Shown here piece after piece: positions 63,923 to 64,000 of a stretch of 64,000 nucleotides of DNA. The DNA is from Furfurilactobacillus rossiae DSM 15814. Lineage in GTDB: Bacteria > Bacillota > Bacilli > Lactobacillales > Lactobacillaceae. The position numbers and the translations under genes were made by a program. The notes beneath the pieces are model-generated. The model searched no databases, had not been told where the DNA came from, and saw only the letters and a list, made by a program, of their open reading frames with translations. Where the stretch lies: the NCBI RefSeq assembly GCF_000428925.1, contig NZ_AUAW01000001.1, positions 464,282 to 528,281 on the forward strand, given 5' to 3'. Position 1 is the first letter of the stretch; each line of letters begins with the position of its first letter.

Positions 63923-64000
63923 TTAATCCGAACAAGCCCGGAAACTTTCAATGGCAGTCTGTTGATGATGGATTTTTAATGGTCGTTGATTAATAAGCTC
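63923..64000 (-). CDS. araB: C-terminus of a sugar kinase, probably L-ribulokinase (5' part outside window)
   Basis: The last 25 codons before a TAA at 63925-63923 encode ELINQRPLKIHHQQTAIESF plus five residues; the frame is open to the edge. Position 42 bp ahead of araD suggests L-ribulokinase, but the fragment is too short for certainty. Confidence 0.5.
   Translation of the reverse strand, partial: ELINQRPLKIHHQQTAIESFRACSD

Overview
This is a chromosomal window from a Gram-positive bacterium of the Lactobacillaceae, most likely a heterofermentative member. The signs are strong GGAGG ribosome binding sites, moderate-to-low GC, RpoY next to RNase J, a complete pyruvate dehydrogenase operon, two short-chain dehydrogenases resembling the Lactobacillus R-specific alcohol dehydrogenase, an agmatine deiminase operon, and a citrate-lyase maturation pair beside a malic-type enzyme. 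The species cannot be fixed from sequence alone. I see no rRNA, tRNA, CRISPR array, phage gene or transposase.

Layout. 1-9 kb: an inositol monophosphatase (cut by the window edge), a UPF0223 protein, an LDH-like protein lacking catalytic residues, the pdhABCD operon (minus strand) with Rex-like and cre-like sites, then def and a MarR regulator. 9-18.8 kb: rpoY-rnjA behind a structured leader, a lipid kinase, an ADP-ribosylglycohydrolase, a LysM/P60 wall hydrolase, a short-chain dehydrogenase, and a LytTR/DUF3021 pair. 18.8-29 kb (organic acids): citG, citX and a malic enzyme/oxaloacetate decarboxylase with no citrate lyase subunits, OsmC, thioredoxin, a CitA/DcuS-type two-component system, a D-2-hydroxyacid dehydrogenase and an AEC permease.

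29-48 kb (amino-acid decarboxylation): module 1 has an APA-family antiporter, a PRD/EIIB regulator and a PLP decarboxylase. Module 2 is speF-potE with a LacI regulator. Around them lie two copies of a pair (ECF S component + UPF0340), a histidyl-tRNA synthetase under a His T-box, two vitamin-B6-type kinases and an MFS exporter. 48-56 kb: small proteins of the DUF1659/DUF2922 type, a nitroreductase, a second short-chain dehydrogenase, several flavin split-barrel proteins and a small secreted peptide. 56-63 kb: an agmatine deiminase operon (ptcA-aguD-aguA-arcC) followed by a separately transcribed catalytically dead AguA paralogue with an RpiR regulator. 63-64 kb: araD and the end of a probable araB.

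How it fits together. The 29-63 kb part looks like an acid-resistance region. Amino acids or agmatine enter by exchange for the amine product, decarboxylation or deimination consumes protons or yields ammonia and ATP, and PLP needed by the decarboxylases may be supplied by the neighbouring kinases and possibly the S components. The observations most worth a second look are the duplicated S-component/UPF0340 pair, the AguA2 pseudoenzyme tied to its regulator, the LDH-like pseudoenzyme, and the RNase J leader.
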